From NCBI GenBank assembly GCA_903930805.1, contig CAIYZZ010000190.1, positions 1 through 6,506 on the forward strand: 6,506 nt of DNA, given 5' to 3'. The position numbers and the translations under genes were made by a program. Every line of letters starts with the position of its first letter. Position 1 is the first letter of the stretch. Under the pieces are notes generated by a model that searched no databases, was not told where the DNA came from, and was given only the letters and a program-made list of their open reading frames with translations. The DNA comes from an uncultured Rhodocyclaceae bacterium. GTDB lineage: Bacteria; Pseudomonadota; Gammaproteobacteria; Burkholderiales; Rhodocyclaceae. Positions 6,129 through 6,506 of the stretch are shown here, piece after piece.

Positions 6129-6314
6129 ACTCAATGAAAAGATTATTTCTCAAAAAGAGTGCGGTAAAAGTCAAGAGGCAAAAAGAAGCAATATTGAACC
6201 TTAAAAAAGGGAATAACAAGCAAAATTAATAGCATCTGCCGCTTTGGAGTGTTGGCGGAAATTTGAGATGGAGCGCAATAAATTGTCAGCTATGCGGGTG
6301 GCAAGCTGCCGAGA
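6129..6314. other. Gene-free stretch between repeat pair and transposase tail; probable insertion-sequence end
   Basis: The left part (6131-6230) is AT-rich and A-heavy on the + strand, unlike the genes around it; the right part is of mixed composition. One small hairpin is seen, GGCA-AGC-TGCC at 6300-6310, just beyond the transposase stop. No RNA gene, promoter or convincing protein is recognised. Because this lies downstream of an apparent IS110-family transposase, the element's boundary should be here, but no junction can be fixed from one copy. A 31-codon lysine-rich open frame (6134-6229) is judged non-coding. Confidence 0.5.
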
Positions 6315-6506
6315 TCAAAGATGGCCTGAGACCTCCTGTGGGCGGTAGGCTTCCTTGCGGTGTAGCAGTCCCACAAAAAGGCCTATGCTTTTGCGAGCCG
6401 TGAGTACCAGGGCGCGCTTGTGCTTGAACCGAATGGCTTCACGGAATTTGGAGCCATAGAAAGAGACATAGGCAGGGATATGGCGGCGCATGCCATTGGC
6501 TGCCTG
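6315..6506 (-). CDS. IS110-family transposase, C-terminal fragment (cut by window edge)
   Basis: On the - strand an open frame enters from the right edge (first codon CAG at 6506-6504) and runs 63 codons to a TGA at 6315-6317. The peptide includes AANGMRRHIPAYVSFYG, then KRALVLTARKSIGLFVGLL and KEAYRP. This matches the end of the Transposase_20 (IS116/IS110/IS902) domain: an 'R..P....YY' segment, a basic 'K.AL...ARK' helix, and 'LL....Y.P' near the C-terminus. The N-terminal DEDD nuclease domain and the catalytic serine would lie outside the window, so activity cannot be judged. IS110 enzymes work with a bridge RNA encoded in a non-coding end of the element and lack classical terminal inverted repeats. 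It faces the operon convergently. An unrelated protein with a similar basic helix is possible but less likely. Confidence 0.68.
   Translation of the reverse strand, partial: QAANGMRRHIPAYVSFYGSKFREAIRFKHKRALVLTARKSIGLFVGLLHRKEAYRPQEVSGHL

Noticed and set aside
6134..6229. 31-codon lysine-rich open frame (MKRLFLKKSAVKVKR...)
   Set aside because: No Shine-Dalgarno, composition explained by the A-rich DNA, and no family resemblance.

Overview
The window holds six co-directional metabolic genes on the + strand (1-5985). They are followed by about 520 bases without a complete gene, which contain a structured repeat and the tail of a transposase gene on the - strand. Base composition is GC-rich by eye over the genes and clearly AT-rich around 6131-6230. 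A bacterium of the Chloroflexota (Anaerolineae-like) would fit, judging from the gene families, the tight operon packing and the TGGTCGAGTAG / GTATCGAGACCA style of intergenic repeat. That placement is an inference with modest confidence; no phylogenetic marker is present.

Layout: (1) the C-terminal five-sixths of an FGGY carbohydrate kinase, cut by the left edge; (2) an IolG-like Gfo/Idh/MocA NAD-dependent dehydrogenase; (3) a zinc-dependent medium-chain dehydrogenase; (4) a phosphotriesterase-family TIM-barrel metallohydrolase with its complete set of metal ligands; (5) a cupin-type glucose-6-phosphate isomerase homologue; (6) an NAD-dependent D-isomer-specific 2-hydroxyacid dehydrogenase without an ACT domain. 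Junctions run 61 nt, 4 nt, 2 nt, 25 nt and a 4-nt GTGA overlap, so genes 2-6, and probably 1, are likely one transcript. No operon promoter lies in the window.

Taken together the set looks like a catabolic route for a sugar, sugar acid or cyclitol. Two consecutive NAD dehydrogenases followed by a hydrolase recall the IolG-IolM-IolN logic of the Thermotoga maritima inositol pathway: oxidise the ring hydroxyl, oxidise again, then hydrolytically open the ring. A lactone route is the main alternative: oxidise to a lactone, then open it with a phosphotriesterase-like lactonase. The kinase, cupin isomerase and 2-hydroxyacid dehydrogenase would then bring the product into central metabolism. The substrate cannot be read from the sequence.

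From 5992 to 6128 lie two inverted copies of one repeat with conserved ends and different middles, arranged like a bacterial interspersed (REP-pair) element. From 6506 leftward to 6315 is the C-terminus of what looks like an IS110-family transposase, cut by the right edge. The stretch 6129-6314 between them has no recognised gene and probably contains the end of that insertion sequence.
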